Assembly: GCA_949775045.1 (NCBI GenBank)
Contig: OX459096.1
Coordinates: 34,204,371-34,268,370, forward strand
Direction of reading: 5' to 3'
Length of the DNA: 64,000 bases
From: Metridium senile
Lineage: Eukaryota; Cnidaria; Anthozoa; Actiniaria; Metridiidae
Position numbers and translations under genes: made by a program. Of the stretch, positions 33,901 through 46,500 are shown one piece after another. Below the pieces are notes generated by a model. The model was not told where the DNA came from and ran no database searches. It worked only from the letters and a program-made list of their open reading frames with translations. Numbering within the stretch: position 1 is the stretch's first letter; every line of letters starts with the position of its first letter.

Positions 33901-33980
33901 CTTTATTTAAAACTCTTCCATAAATACTATTTAAAATATAATTCAAGTCTATATTGTAAAGTTTAGAAAATGCTAAACTT

Positions 33981-33986
33981 TTTATT
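33981..33986 (-). terminator. Candidate poly(A) signal of RAB3GAP1
   Basis: TTTATT on the + strand (AATAAA on the gene strand), about 500 nt after the RAB3GAP1 stop. A second candidate lies near 33902. Use of this site would place the three extra tandem copies at 34170-34490 in the 3' UTR. Confidence 0.4.
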
Positions 33987-34169
33987 GGGTAATTTCTGTA
34001 AAATTGGCTCTATCGTCGTGTACTGGAATCTATTGTCTCTCAAGACAAAATCAGATTGTAGGTACCTTTGTTTTGAGTATTATTTGTATATCTTTGTTAA
34101 CCGGTGCACAAGGACAGGGCTGTAAATGTGCACGATAGATGTATTGATTTTTTGGGAAAGTGATTTTCG

Positions 34170-34548
34170 TGATGACGACATCCATCTATTATTGGAAAGT
34201 GACATCATCTGTGAATGCACCAGCCAATCGAAATTCATCACCAGTCTCCTTGGGGTTAATTCAGAGAGGAATGACGACATCAGTTCTATTATTGGAAAGT
34301 GACATCATCTGTGAATGCACCAGCCAATCGAAATTCATCGCCAGTCTCCTTGGGTTTCATTCAGAGGGGGATGACGACAGCAGTTCTATTATTGGAAAGT
34401 GACATCAATTGTGAATGCACCAGCCAATCGAATTTCATCACCAGTCTCCTTGGGGTTCTTTCAGAGAGGAATAACGACAGCAGTTCTATTATTGGAAAGT
34501 GACGTCATCTGTGAATGCACCAGCCAATCGAAATTCTTCACCAGTCAA
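34170..34548 (-). repeat. 100-bp tandem repeat that includes the RAB3GAP1 coding end
   Basis: ATTGGAAAGT recurs at 34191, 34291, 34391 and 34491, exactly 100 bp apart. The copy at 34491 is the true end of RAB3GAP1 (…TGEEFRLAGAFTDDVTFQ and stop). The other three are near-identical copies downstream. Each unit is about 54 bp of coding end plus about 46 bp of 3' UTR. Confidence 0.9.
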
Positions 34549-37500
34549 GACACAATACATTCGTTGTGGACAAGCCCTTGATGACCGCGCGGGACGAGGG
34601 AGAGTTGTTCGTAGAATGTATTCACGACCTGTTGCCATCGGGAAATCTTGGTGCGCTGGAGTCGACGGCGAAGGCTGAAAAAGACATGTATTGATTGTAT
34701 AAGTTATTCATTATTGATTTGTTAAGCTTTTGATGAATGGAGAAGAAAATTAGTAAAGATACATTACAGGGAAGGAGCATCATTGATCATTGATCATCAT
34801 GCTTCATCTCCATTATATTATCCGTGAAATCATCAATGTCATCATTAACTTCCTCATTATTATCGCCATTGTTATTACCATTATTTTCAAGTTCATCATT
34901 ATTATCATCTGATCCATCATTGCCAGATTTATCATCACTATCATTATCACCAACATCATCCTCATCACCATCATTGTCATATTTACCATCATCATCATTT
35001 CCATAATCATCATCATCATTATTGTTTTCATTGATTCTGTACCTGTTGTTTACTGACATCTCTTTCTAGAATCGGCTGCTCCATTCTTGCGCTCTACAAA
35101 CAATCAAAACATACAAATAAATTGATAGTATCAAACAAGGACAAGTTTACAGACAAGTTGATCTCTAACCCTTGTATGAATGACCTATCGCTAATTGCCT
35201 TTAGCCATGCCAACATTTATTGAAATAGGTGTATACAATTATAGGAATAGAATAAGTCCCTTTATTGCTAAATCAAAGGATATTTAACACATTAACATAC
35301 CTCCTGTTTGGCAAATAGCTTATGAATAACTCTTCCAGCTGGTCCACGCCCAGCCCCAATAACAGTCACTTCAGGCTTCTCCATTAATGAGTCTAGAAAC
35401 TCATCGAGATTCTTCTCACCACCAACTTGTTGTACCTTTGGCTTCTGGGATTGAACAGCGTCTTGGAATTTGAAACGGAGAGAATTTGCACGTGCGATGA
35501 CAAGTTCTGCAAGTTTGACCTGTTGGACGAGTTCCTACAAGTAAAATGCATTGCTGTTATATGTATGTTTTTTGGTAAAATAATTTGCTTTTTGAGCACA
35601 TTTGTTAGCTTTTTTTCTGTATAAATATATCTATGAATTCATGGATCATGTAGAATATGCCTTTGATGTGTTTGTATCTCCCTTAAGGTTTCTCTGGTTA
35701 CCCTACTTTGATCAATACTTGAGTTGAATGTTTTTCGAGTAATGTTAAGTTTGTGTGAGTGTGTGTGGTAACGACTCCCCTTACCATGGCGTAAAATACA
35801 CAATTCGTGCCGGACGTTACCAATACCATACCTCACAATGTGGTAGATCATCTGGTAGAATCCAATGCAGTTGCCTGGCTTTCTTGGTAACCTGGTCAAG
35901 CAATGAAGCAACGGCTAGTATATCTTTACCACCGGCTTCTTCTATCTTTAATAAAGCAGAATGGAGAAGTACTGGGAATAGATGGAATGCTACTTCTGAT
36001 GGCTTGAGGGCTGTCAGGAAATGAAGAACCTTTGGACAAAACATAAACATATGAATATAAGCAGTTAACGATATAGTAATAGTTTTGTATCACCATCATT
36101 TTCAAAATCGCCACAATCATCTTCATTGCACCTTCAACAGTCATCACCATGAATGTCATCTCCAATACCACCATCATCAGTAATACCATCATCATCATTA
36201 ATACCACCATCATCAGTAATACCACCATCATCAGTAATACCATCATCATCATTAATACCACCATCATCAGTAATACCACCATCATCATTAATACCATCAT
36301 CATCATTAATACCACCATCATCAGTAATACCATCATCATCATTAATACCACCATCATCATTAATACCACCATCATCAGTAATACCATCATCATCATCAGT
36401 AATACCACCATCATCATCAGTAATACCACCATCATCATCAGTAATACCACCATCATCATTAATACCACCATCATCAGTAATACCACCATCATCATTAATA
36501 CCACCATCATTAGTAATACCACCATCATCATTAATACCATCATCATCATTAATACCATCATCATCATTAATACCATCATCATCATTAATACCACCATCAT
36601 CATCATCAACCTTATTACAATCAACTTACCACTACCAAAATCACCACCACTACCATCATCAATTAGACCTTTAACATTCATCATCACCATCATCATCGCA
36701 ATCACCATTACCACCACCACCATCATCATTACATCAACATCAAGTTGCAAGTTAGTCATTTAATAAAACCACTTTTGACAACACACTTTGGTACCTTTTC
36801 TGCTTCTTTGGTTTCATCAAAAAGTCTTTTTTGTCGTCTTATTGGTACAGCCTTTGCACTATGCCACACCTCGGCCCATACGTTACCAGGGATACGCATT
36901 CGTAGACTTAAATGACCCTCTTCAGTCCACTAAAACACATTAAAACAACATGATGAAAACTACTGGATGAAAATGGAGAATGGGGTCAAGAAGGGGGACA
37001 CCAACTTTTTAAAACAATATATATCCTTTTCTTTCCTTTCTTTTCTTGCTTTGTCGTTTGTAAATCTAACAAATGATTTGATACATGTATTCCTTGCGTT
37101 ATCAAAGGAATATACAGCATGCATGCTATCTAGTCTAAGCAATCAAAGCAGTCTATACACTATTATTACCTTGCTCTTAGCGACGAGTTCAGGTACATGT
37201 CCAGCTTTAACTTCATGCATTAGTTCAGCTGCTGCAGATTGTTTGACCTCCTCTAGGTCCTCCTCAATTACTTCTGTTTCATCATCCCAGCCATCTTCTA
37301 TACTCTCTGTCAAAACAATTCAACACTGTCAATAACAACAATTTCAATTTGTTTTCTGACAGGTTTAAAGAAAAGGTTTCAAATCATTCAAACTTTTGGC
37401 ATACGGTACCCTGGGTTCCAGAGGCTTGAGAGGGGATCGCCAGCCTCACTTTTGCAAATACAAAATTCTTCCTTTCCCCAATCCCCTCTCGAGCCTCTGG

Positions 37501-40500
37501 AGCCCAGGATAGGCATACGGCAGCTATAAAGCCAAAAATATAAAAATTTTAAATTGTTAAGAACGTGAGCTACATTCTTCACAATTTTAAAATTATACAT
37601 TTTAAGTACAACAATGCAGATATCGGTTGCAAATCTTGAGATAATCTCACCACTAATATCATCGTTTGCATCTTGTGATGATGTTTCTTGTTTTTTAAGT
37701 TCTTTGATGTTTTCTAGTTCTTCTTCTTCTTCTTGGGTTTCTTTACCCAGAATCCAATCATTAGGAGAGTACCAGCGTACAAAGTCTTCAAGCAAACAAC
37801 CAGGATTGGCTGCCTGTCATGAAACAAATGAAGAGATATATATAGTTAAAAAATGAAGAAATGGATGAATGAATGGATGAATGGATGAATGATTGATTGC
37901 ATGAGTGAAAGATTGAATAAATGAACGTATGGATTGATGGATAGAGGTGTGAATGAAATAAATTGAATATACAAAATGAATGAACGAAATGAATATACGA
38001 AATGAATGAACGAAATGAATGGATAATTGAATGAACGAAATGAATGGATAATTGAATAAACAATTGAATGAACAATTGAACAAAAGAATGAGTGAATAAA
38101 TATACAGATGAAAAACAAATCAATTGAACAATGAAAGGGTTACTGAAAGTTCTATGTAACAATAAACAGTGATTTAACAGAAAAGAAAAAAAAACATGTA
38201 TAAATGACCTTGAATGCTTCCATATCTGAGAGAAGTGATGCACTTTGCATTTGTGCCCTGACACGGGATCCTTCCTTAGTTGTACCAAGCTGGGTGAGAA
38301 TCTCTGCATGTTCCTGTAGCATGTCTTCTGTCATGGGAGCTGGCTCCTAAAACCACACATGATATATACAGCATGTTAATACACAAATCAGGCTAAATGT
38401 AGTGCTTTACATAAATCAGGCTAAGTGTAGTGCTTTACATAAATCAGGCTAAATGTAGCGCTTTACATAAATCAGGCTAAATGTAGTGCTTTACATAAAT
38501 CAGGCTAAATGTAGCGCTTTACATAAATCAGGCTAAATGTAGTACTTTGCATAAATCAGGCTAAATGTAGTACTTTACAGAAATCAGGCTAAATGTAGTG
38601 CTTTACAGAAATCAGGCTAAATGTAGTGCTTTACAAAAATCAGGCTAAATGTAGTACTTTACAGAAATCAGGCTAAATGTAGTGCTTTACATAAATCAGG
38701 CTAAATGTAGCGCTTTACATAAATCAGGCTAAATGTAGTACTTTACATAAATCAGGCTAAATGTAGTGCTTTACAGAAATCAGGCTAAATGTAGTGCTTT
38801 ACAGAAATCAGGCTAAATGTAGTGCTTTACAGAAATCAGGCTAAATGTAGTGCTTTACAGAAATCAGGCTAAATGTAGTGCTTTACAGAGTATGGTTTCA
38901 TTTGGTGTGCCCCTGTCACTCCTGTGATCCAGGTTCGAGTCACGTCCCGGGGATGGATTATATGTGAGTTGAGTTTGCCATGAGGGTTTCTCTCTGGGTT
39001 ATCTGTTCTTTTTTCTCCCTCCACGAAAAAAACAACAACAACCCAGCAGTGAGCAGAGTTGTGTGCTAAAATACTTAATGGGATTTAGATTGAGATCATC
39101 ACTTATCATAATTATAATCCTTCTAACCTACCTGTGTGATAGGTATGTATAATGGTTCGCCAGTAGCAAGCAAAACCAGGTCACCACATTGTTTAAGTCC
39201 CCCATCTGCAGTCTGTGTTTCTTCTAACTTTCCTTTAGAAGGGCTTTTATTCATTTTGCCTGCTGACAAATCTTCTAAGGCTTCAAAAAATTCATCCTCA
39301 GAGCTGCTACTGGTGTCAGCAGTAGGGCTTGATGGATTGGCATCAGCCTTTGATGCTCTTAGCTTAGAGATACGCCGTCTTTCAATGCAGCAATTCAACA
39401 TCTGTAAAGGCAATAGATACAAATTACCTTATATAACATACAAACGATAGGTGATATAATGAAATTTGTATCACTCTAAAAAATGTTGACTTAACTTTAC
39501 TAACGTTTAAAGCATTAGCCCTCCGACAAAGGGATATATAATTGATATAATTAGTACATGTTAATTAGAATTAAAAGAAACTGGCAGATTTAAAATGATA
39601 GTGTTGTTGATAATGAATCTCACCTGTAGTTTCTGATGAATTAAACAGCACCCAAGATTTGGAGATTCTAATTTTAACCTGAAAAACATTTCAGACAAAT
39701 TTGTAATCAATTAAAATGAATGAATGAATAAACGAACGAACGAATGGATGGATGGATGGACAAACAAATGAATGAATAAATGAATGAACGAATGGATGGA
39801 CAAACGAATGAATGTATAAATAAATGAACGAATGAATGAACAAACAAATGAATGAACGAATGGATGGATGGATGGACAAACAAATGAATGAATGAATAAA
39901 TAAATGGATGGACAAACAAATGAATGAATGAACAAACGAATGGATGGACAAACAAATGAATGAACAAATGAATAGATGGACAAACAAATGAATGAACAAA
40001 TGAATAGATGGACAAACAAATGAATGAATGAATAAAGAGATGGATGGACAAACAAATGAATGAATGAACGAATGAATGAATGGATGGACAAACAAATGAA
40101 TGAATGAATAAATAAATGGATGGACAAACAAATGAATGAATGAACAAACAAATCGATGGACAAACAAATGAATGAACGAATGAATGAATGGATGGACAAA
40201 CAAATGAATGAATGAACGAATGAATGGATGGACAAACAAATGAATGAATGAACGAATGAATGAATGGATGGACAAACAAATGAATGAATGAACGAACAAA
40301 TGGATGGACAAACAAATGAATGAATGAACGAACAAATGGATGGACAAACAAATGAATGAATGAACGAATGAATGGATGGACAAACAAATGAATGAATGAA
40401 CGAATGAATGAATGGATGGACAAACAAATGAATCAATAAGAACCATATTTACCTTGGTACAAATACGTCATTTTCCCATCGATATCTCATTTCAAGAACA

Positions 40501-43500
40501 AATTCATGCCATAAATGAGCGACTGCTCGAAGACCTGTACACAGAAAACAATGAACAATAATTACTTCTTGTAATGTAGACATAAATGTAAAAAGCTGCA
40601 GTAAGTCAACTGCATTATACATACCTCCATAATTATTATATACTACACAAATACAAATTGCTAACAAAAATGTAAGACTGTCTTCTGGTGCTGACTTTAG
40701 ACCTCTAAATTTATCCTGAAAGAAAAATGTTTTCATTAAACCTAGCACAAAACCAAAGGACAAATTAACGACCAATTGATGCTTTAGAAGCATACTAAGC
40801 AAGGGATAAAATAGCAAAAACAAAAAGGAATGACTTTATGTTGTTGTGATTATGTTCTCCCAATGCAGGTTAGTGAGTGTAGTGTGGAGAGACGAAAACT
40901 ATGATTTAACATCATTATCCAAAAGTCTATGATTTAAAGATATATTATAATTACAGTATATTTCAGTACAGTATATTATATTATTTATATATTACAGCAA
41001 TATTATTTAAAGATAGCAAGTAAGTACATACTCTTCAACTATTTTAAGACCCTGGGAGTTGGTCAAGCCAGGACACAAACCCTTTATCCCACAAGACTCA
41101 TTAGTTCATTTTTGTATCAACCAAAATAGTGAAAATGGGATATATAAGTCAACCAGGAAGTGGTTGAGACCATAAGCTTTAACATTTGCTTCAAAATTGG
41201 TTCGATTTTGTTGACCGCTGTAGAATGGTTGCCGAACGATGTTGAATGTAGGGAGCAAACGGTTTCAAGAATGTTGAAATGGGGTGGCAAACAGCTGCAA
41301 CATTGCCATTCAACAAAATTGAACAGATATTGAAGCAAATGTTGATATCGGGTTTTTAGACATTTACAAGACTGATAGTATAGCTGCAATAATTATTACC
41401 TGCAAGATATCATGCAGGCTGTCTTGATCAGCATGTTTAGAGTCATGGACCTCTTGTTGTTTGGCTTCAATTTCTTCAACATCTTGTTTTGCATCAGGAA
41501 AAAGATGCTTTAAACAGAGAATAACACTATGATTGTATAGCTGCAATATAACCTATTAACCTCTCCCCTTCCTCCCAACAATTCCCCTTCTTTCCTCTCC
41601 ATCCTCTGATATAGAAGGCTGCTACAGAATATTGTAACTCCCACTCAATCACCCCTTCCCTCCCCTCCCCTCCCCTCCCCTCCCCTCCCCCATCTATTCC
41701 CCTCTATTCCCCACCAGGCCATACCAGTGTACATTAGTTGGTAGTACATACTTTAAGAATAGAGTCCAGTAGTTCTTTTGAGATGGGAAAGTCTTGAGGT
41801 GATCCTTCTCCAAGAATTGATATCTTAGTTGTTGCCTTGGAAACAGCAGATGACAAGGACGACCCAGGAATGCCATGACCAGGATCTGTTAGTCTTTGTA
41901 AAGCTTGGGTGATATCAGCATTGTTACCTGAAAGGACGGTTTACACATAATTATAAAACATTTTTCACATTAATGTTTTATATTTATAATTATTTAGGAC
42001 ATAGTTGACAAAGAGAAGATGTAAAATAATGTAAAAATTATATACATATAAAAGATGTGTTAAAATCAAACCATCATGATCCGTGAACCTATCAATGTTA
42101 GAAAATTTGAATTGTTTCTTTAATCTGAATATATTTCAAATATATATTGGTTTTGAAATTTGTATAAATGAATTGAAACTTGTAAATTTCAAAATGCAGA
42201 CATTGTACAGATATTTCAGACTGGTAACCTTGGAGAGGGTTTACAGAGAAATTGGCAGCAGCTGGCACACAACACTGAGTGCATAGCTCAAGTTATAATA
42301 ATATGGTAGAAAAAATGAAAATTTATACACCTAAATAATTGCAAGATTGTTGTCACATGAAAAAATAACATAATTTTTAGTAATTCTATTTAAGAAAGGG
42401 ATAACAAAAGAAAGAGTCAGGACAGCTTGACAATACAATTATGTGTACATATATTCTTATGATTAGACAGTTACCTTCATTTTCACCTAAATTATCTGTT
42501 TTTAATAGTTGAGTTGTAGATTCTTGTCTGTAGCATAATTTCATAAATCCACCAACATATTCACCTTGAAAATTGAACACATTATCGATATGTAAGCAGA
42601 GTTGTTTGCTATATATTTAATGAGGGGTAGTGAGTGTGGGTCTCAGTCTCCCCAATAAGTGCCTGACCTATTTGTTTAAGTGACAGACAGACAAACAAAT
42701 AAATAGACAAACAAACAAATAAATAAATCAACAAACAGACAAACAAATATAAATATACAGACAAACAAACAAACACATCAACAAAAAACCTAAGATGAAA
42801 GGCCTGTTTTTGCTGACAAACCAGCTTATATTAAATATAAACTCCAACGTTTCAAGGTTTGTTTATACTTACCTAAAAGACAGTTTGGATTTTCACACAT
42901 TCTTACTCTCACACACCACTCTGGAGCTTGTAGTGGATCTAGATCTCTACAGAAACAATAACCATGTTAGTTTTACATTTGATTTAGATAACCATTGTAA
43001 CCCCAATTGTTTCCAACACTCATCAACACTCACTAGTTTCTAATAAATAAGTACATACAATGCAAATTTATCTTGGTTAATTATTTACAATCTAATAAAC
43101 TATGGGTACTTACGAATACACAGAATTATCAACAACCACTTCTTCAGAGAGACACGGCCATGTTGTAGAAAGGTGTAGTTCACTGAATAAAGAATGGTAA
43201 TTAAAGAAAGTTGACTAATTTCAAAAACCACTTCCACATGAATTTATGCAGCTCAACATTTACAAAGTAACTACAATAATTACACTTTAAGACAATTTTT
43301 TTTCTCATTTAAAAAGCATTATTTTTTTGTCATTGTAAGAGTTGAATCTCTGTGTAGATATTCACCTAATAGGATCCTTGCCAGCACCAAAAGGCAAACT
43401 TCCTAAAGGTACTATATCATCACCATTGTCATCAATCTCTGGTGGTTCTTGTGGCCAGGCATAATCAGTCCATTCATCCAAGATATAGGTAAATCGTATT

Positions 43501-46500
43501 GATACAGTAACAGGGGGACACGGTGATATTGGACATGCCTAATTGTTACAAATAAATATAGAAAAATAGAGCACTTGATAACAGTGAGGTACTGTAAGGG
43601 TGAGGATTCTAAACATTGAAATTATCACAATCATCATCATTATCATAATGGTCATCATCATCATCATCATGGTCATCATCATTATCATTATCATCATGGT
43701 CATCATCAAATTATTGTTATTATTATCATGGTCATCATCAGAGCATAATTACCATTAAGACCAATATGTATCATCATAATAATTAATATCGCCATCATCT
43801 TTATAATCATCTTCTTCATTATCATCCTTTTTATCGTCTGTTCATCATTATCAATATCATCATTATCATTATCATGATCCTGGTCATTATTATCATCATC
43901 ATCATAATAAAATTATCATCACCATCATTATCATATTATACTTGGTGACTTTCATTCAGGTTAATCAAACAACTGCAACACCAACAGTCAAGACTGTGCA
44001 CAACCCAATAATCACAACTAATCACTCCTAGTCATTATCATCATCAATCACAATGAATCATAAACATACATTAATACAACCACACACTATTTAATCCATG
44101 ACAAACCATTCTCAACAGTCAAGCATATAGAATTCACATAATGCAAATTAATGTCATTAACTAAGATTATTGTACAGTTGTTGTCATTCCTGTATTAAAG
44201 GTTACAGTCTACAGGTTGCTTTCACATGCTCTCACTTAAAAATTTGTTCAGGGCATCATTTTACAATAATGAACTAAGTATATATATCATTTTAAAGCTT
44301 ATATAACCAAGGATAAGACTATCTCTATTGTAAACTGAGAGCACCTTGCAAAGGTGGGCCGTAACTTTAAAACCACTACTTACTAATTTATCCTTGAATA
44401 CATCTAAAAGACCAGCTAAATGATTGTATTGAGGAGGCGTACTCTTGAGATGAGACATTTCCAATGAAGTACGAAACTCTCCTCCAAGACATATTCCATA
44501 GTACAGACGTCTCCACCGTTTATGAGCATGAATAAACATTGGTACTGTACTGTAACAAACAATCATGTTCAGTGAAGAACAAAAATATTAAAAAAACATC
44601 ATGATTTTGAAACCGTGCAAACTAAATAATGGATTATATATACTTGTTCTGCTTCTACATCTACTTTTAATTATCAATCCTTAAAACTATAGATTATTAA
44701 TCACAAGAAAAGACAGACATTTATAGGACTTCTTGTACAGAACTTAAGTTAAGTCTAGTGTAGGTTTGTAGGTTGGAATCATTGTATAAAGAAGTAACTT
44801 AAGTTCTTCATAGTTTCCACTATACAGCTAAAAACTGTTACATGGTGGAACAATACTGACACTGAAGTAATAAAACAAGAAAGTTCCTAAGTACACAAGT
44901 ACATGTAAGAAAGTAACCAAGAAGCACTTACCATTTTGCATTAGTAAATCCAATAGCTATAGAGCTGAGTAGCAAATGACACCTTGATTCACTGTCAATT
45001 GATTCTGTACTTTGAGATGGTGTAAGAACTATAAACTCCTTTAATCCATACCTAAGGGATAAAACATTCTTATTAGGTAGCTCAATCATTTTTTGCTTTT
45101 TACTCTTTTGTCAAGGTTGTTTATAATCTGCAATTAGAGATACAATAATCCTTTGTTGGAGAAAAGAGTAAACAACAAAATATTTTAAATGTAAGAAGTT
45201 TAATTGTTGTCATAAAAATTATGGTCAATAAATTAGATTGGAATGTTATTCCAATTACTTTAAATTGTCTTTCATTTCAAAAATAAAATAAGTATTCTGA
45301 TTTATAACACGCTTATGAAAATCAAAATAGGTTTGGAAGAATTCAAGAACAGATCAGTCCAAACATAAGATTAAGTTAATTCTCACAAACAAGTCTCCCC
45401 AGCAGCCTTGTTTAGCCTTGACATATATACACCTTCATCATATATGTGTGTTTGATGAGGAAGTGTTGCATGGCAAGGCTAAAAACAGCCACGGGGAGAG
45501 TAGGGCTAGAACTTATATCAACAGACATCATCTATTGACCTGCTATTATTCCAGCCCTTGCATACTGTGATGTGTGGGGAACTGTGTCATACATTATTAC
45601 AACATATACTATGGTAAAATACTATTAAAAAAAGCATACTCCGCTTACCATCTACTTAGACAATGTACTCTAGGAGGGAAATCAAAATCCATGTCAAACA
45701 TGTCCTTCACAGCATTTGGGATTCCTTCCTCTGCTATATCAAACAAACAAACATTCAAAACACATTGAGAGATGGCTGGATGGACTAACAGACTTACATA
45801 TTGATGGACAGACAGACAAACGGACAAACAGACGGATGGATAGGTGGACTAACAGATTGACATATGGATGAACAGACGGACAGACAGACGGATGGACAGA
45901 TGGATGGACTAACAGACTGACATATGGATGAACAGGCAGACAGACGGATAGACAGATGGATGGATGGACTAACATACTGACATGTGGATGAACAGACAGA
46001 CGGATGGATGGACTAAGAAACTGACATATGGGTGGGCAGACACAAGGATGGATGGACTAACAAACTAACATATGGGTGAACAGACAGACAGACAGATGGA
46101 TGAACAGACAGACAGATGGATGAACAGACAGACAGACAGATGGATGAACAGACAGACAGACAGACAGATGGATGAACAGACAGACAGATGGATGAACAGA
46201 CAGACAGATGGATGAACAGACAGACAGATGGATGAACAGACAGACAGATGGATGAACAGACAGACAGACAGATGGATGAACAGACAGACAGATGGATGAA
46301 CAGACAGACAGATGGATGTACAGACAGACAGATGGATGAACAGACAGACAGATGGAAGAACAGACAGACAGACAGATGGATGAACAGACAGATGGACAGA
46401 TGGATGAACAGACAGACGGACAGATGGATGGACTAACAGACTCACATATGGATGAACAGACAGACAGGGTCATTTTTCCTTGGCTTTGTTACAAAAATAA

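Noticed and set aside
34160..34581. Repeated plus-strand peptide NAPANRNSSPVSLG
   Set aside because: Antisense shadow of the tandemly repeated end of RAB3GAP1.
36149..36763. Open frames of 170-277 codons over the ATC repeat
   Set aside because: The 18-bp unit is a multiple of three without stops, so frames arise by chance; it is intronic to RAB3GAP1.
38385..38888. CRISPR-like array of 28-bp repeats
   Set aside because: Units are contiguous without unique spacers, and the genome is animal; it is a minisatellite.
39691..40446. Long Ser/His/Ile-rich frames on the minus strand, resembling membrane proteins
   Set aside because: All three frames translate the GAATGAATGGACAAAC minisatellite inside a RAB3GAP1 intron.
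46057..46473. Cys/Ser/Val-rich frames on the minus strand suggesting a cysteine-rich protein
   Set aside because: Translation of the 20-bp GATGGATGAACAGACAGACA repeat; no splice or family support.
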